A stretch of DNA of 12,974 nucleotides from CAYNFH01 sp964396385 (GTDB lineage: Bacteria > Armatimonadota > Chthonomonadetes > Chthonomonadales > CAJBBX01): contig CAYNFH010000188.1 of the NCBI GenBank assembly GCA_964396385.1, forward strand, positions 1 to 12,974, given 5' to 3'. The notes under the pieces are model-generated. The model saw only the letters and a list, made by a program, of their open reading frames with translations. It was not told the origin of the DNA and searched no databases. A program made the position numbers and the translations under genes. Below, piece by piece: positions 12,297 to 12,974 of this stretch (the first letter of the stretch is position 1; each line of letters starts with the position of its first letter).

Positions 12297-12974
12297 TTAG
12301 TCCACGTACACAAACTCGTTCAGTCCCAGCAGCGCCTGGCAGAAGTCGGTAAGCGCAGCCGGCTCTGGGTCCTGGGCGCCGGACGCGCGGTAGGAGGCCG
12401 TCTGCTGCGCCAGGAACGCAAGCGATTCCGCTCGCTCCCGGGCGGTGGGCCGGCGCGACAGCGCGATGAGGAAGGCGGAATCCATCGCCGCCGGCAGCGG
12501 GACGGAAGCGATGGGGCGCACCCTTCGCGCGAAGCTGTGGGCGTACTCCCGCGCCTGCGGGCTGTTCAGGAGCATTAGCGCCTGCGGCGCCACCGTAGTC
12601 ACCGGACGGGAGCCTATTCCTACCAGCGCGTTCGGCGCGTCGAAGAGCACCATGCTGGGAATCAGCTTGCTGCGCTTCACAAAGAAGTAGATGCTGCGCC
12701 GCTTCATCCGCTCATCCAGCGTGCCAGGACCGAACATGGTGGGGTCCAGCTCCCCGCTCACGGCCAGCATGGCGTCCCGGATCGCCTCCGCCTCCAGCCG
12801 CTGCCGCGGATGGCGCCAGCAGAGCCGGTTGTCCGGGTCCACCTTCGCCGCCTTCGGGTTCACCGCCGCCGACTGCATATAGGTCGCGCTCAGCATGATG
12901 AGCCGGTGAATCCGCTTCAGGCTCCAGCAAGTCGTGAGTCGTGAGTCGTGAGTCGTGAGTCCGGAAGCGGAATT
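12297..12974 (-). CDS. PSD1 (DUF1549/DUF1553) family protein, C-terminal part
   Basis: Partial gene; the 5' end is beyond the window and the frame is open to the last base, giving 225 residues. The DUF1553 signatures are CWSLKRIHRLIMLSATYMQS, PDNRLCWRHPRQRLEAEAIRDAML, RRSIYFFVKRSKLIPSMVLFDAPN, TTVAPQALMLLNS, and the ending DFCQALLGLNEFVYVD. Full-length members of this planctomycete-type family are large exported proteins often with an N-terminal cytochrome c-like domain; that part is not visible here. The function is unknown, but they are nearly always paired with DUF1501, as here. The ATG at 12896 is internal: family-typical sequence continues upstream of it. A heptamer repeat at 12931-12961 is read in frame as LTTHDSRLTT just before the conserved CWSLKRIHRLI. 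Confidence 0.9.
   Translation of the reverse strand, partial: NSASGLTTHDSRLTTCWSLKRIHRLIMLSATYMQSAAVNPKAAKVDPDNRLCWRHPRQRLEAEAIRDAMLAVSGELDPTMFGPGTLDERMKRRSIYFFVKRSKLIPSMVLFDAPNALVGIGSRPVTTVAPQALMLLNSPQAREYAHSFARRVRPIASVPLPAAMDSAFLIALSRRPTARERAESLAFLAQQTASYRASGAQDPEPAALTDFCQALLGLNEFVYVD
12931..12961. repeat. Element G: heptamer tandem repeat inside the PSD1 gene
   Basis: Four perfect tandem copies of GTCGTGA plus GTC, 31 bases. It lies in the PSD1 coding frame, upstream of the conserved CWSLK block. Because the unit is seven bases, any change of copy number other than by three shifts the reading frame. Confidence 0.95.

Noticed and set aside
3001..12961. CRISPR array interpretation of the repeat blocks
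   Set aside because: Units are 7 or 8 bases, contiguous and without unique spacers, and there are no cas genes.

Overview
The window is GC-rich bacterial chromosome with densely packed genes on both strands. No rRNA, tRNA, CRISPR array, transposase or phage gene was seen. The gene mix suggests an Armatimonadota-like or planctomycete-like heterotroph: an exported copper-amine-oxidase-N 'stalk' protein, a Tat-exported DUF1501 protein beside a DUF1549/DUF1553 (PSD1) protein, a lipoprotein cytochrome c and a large exported GH78 rhamnosidase. That placement is an inference from gene content, not from a marker gene.

Layout. The + strand opens with the 3' half of acetyl-CoA synthetase (1-875), then two small coiled-coil ORFs (947-1404) whose codon choice looks less GC-biased than the neighbours'. 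They converge on a minus-strand block: a HEAT-like protein of unknown function (1380-2672), a RecQ helicase gene broken into two frames (2746-4649), and a monohaem lipoprotein cytochrome c (4744-5433). The cytochrome gene diverges from the GH78 alpha-L-rhamnosidase (5688-8486). An AbrB-type antitoxin/Doc toxin pair follows (8648-9272), then the stalk-domain protein (9415-10617). The right end is a minus-strand pair, PSD1 (partial, 12297-12974) then DUF1501 (10759-12261), typical of planctomycete-type operons. The rhamnosidase points to use of plant or algal polysaccharide; acetyl-CoA synthetase fits acetate use.

The most unusual content is not a gene. At least seven places carry short blocks of degenerate 7-mer or 8-mer tandem repeats, many arranged as a G-rich arm followed by a C-rich complementary arm. 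The unit sequence differs from site to site but the architecture is shared. They sit inside recQ (twice), inside DUF1501, inside PSD1, in the gap between PSD1 and DUF1501, in the divergent cytochrome/rhamnosidase spacer, and in the convergent stalk/DUF1501 spacer. One of them shifts the recQ reading frame, and loss of a single 8-base unit would restore it. Several 8-mer arms (three G plus five other bases) also match the G-quadruplex pattern, which makes a disrupted RecQ gene especially interesting. I see this as an undescribed or poorly described family of small repeat elements that may switch genes by copy-number change; the switching is a prediction, not something the single sequence can show.
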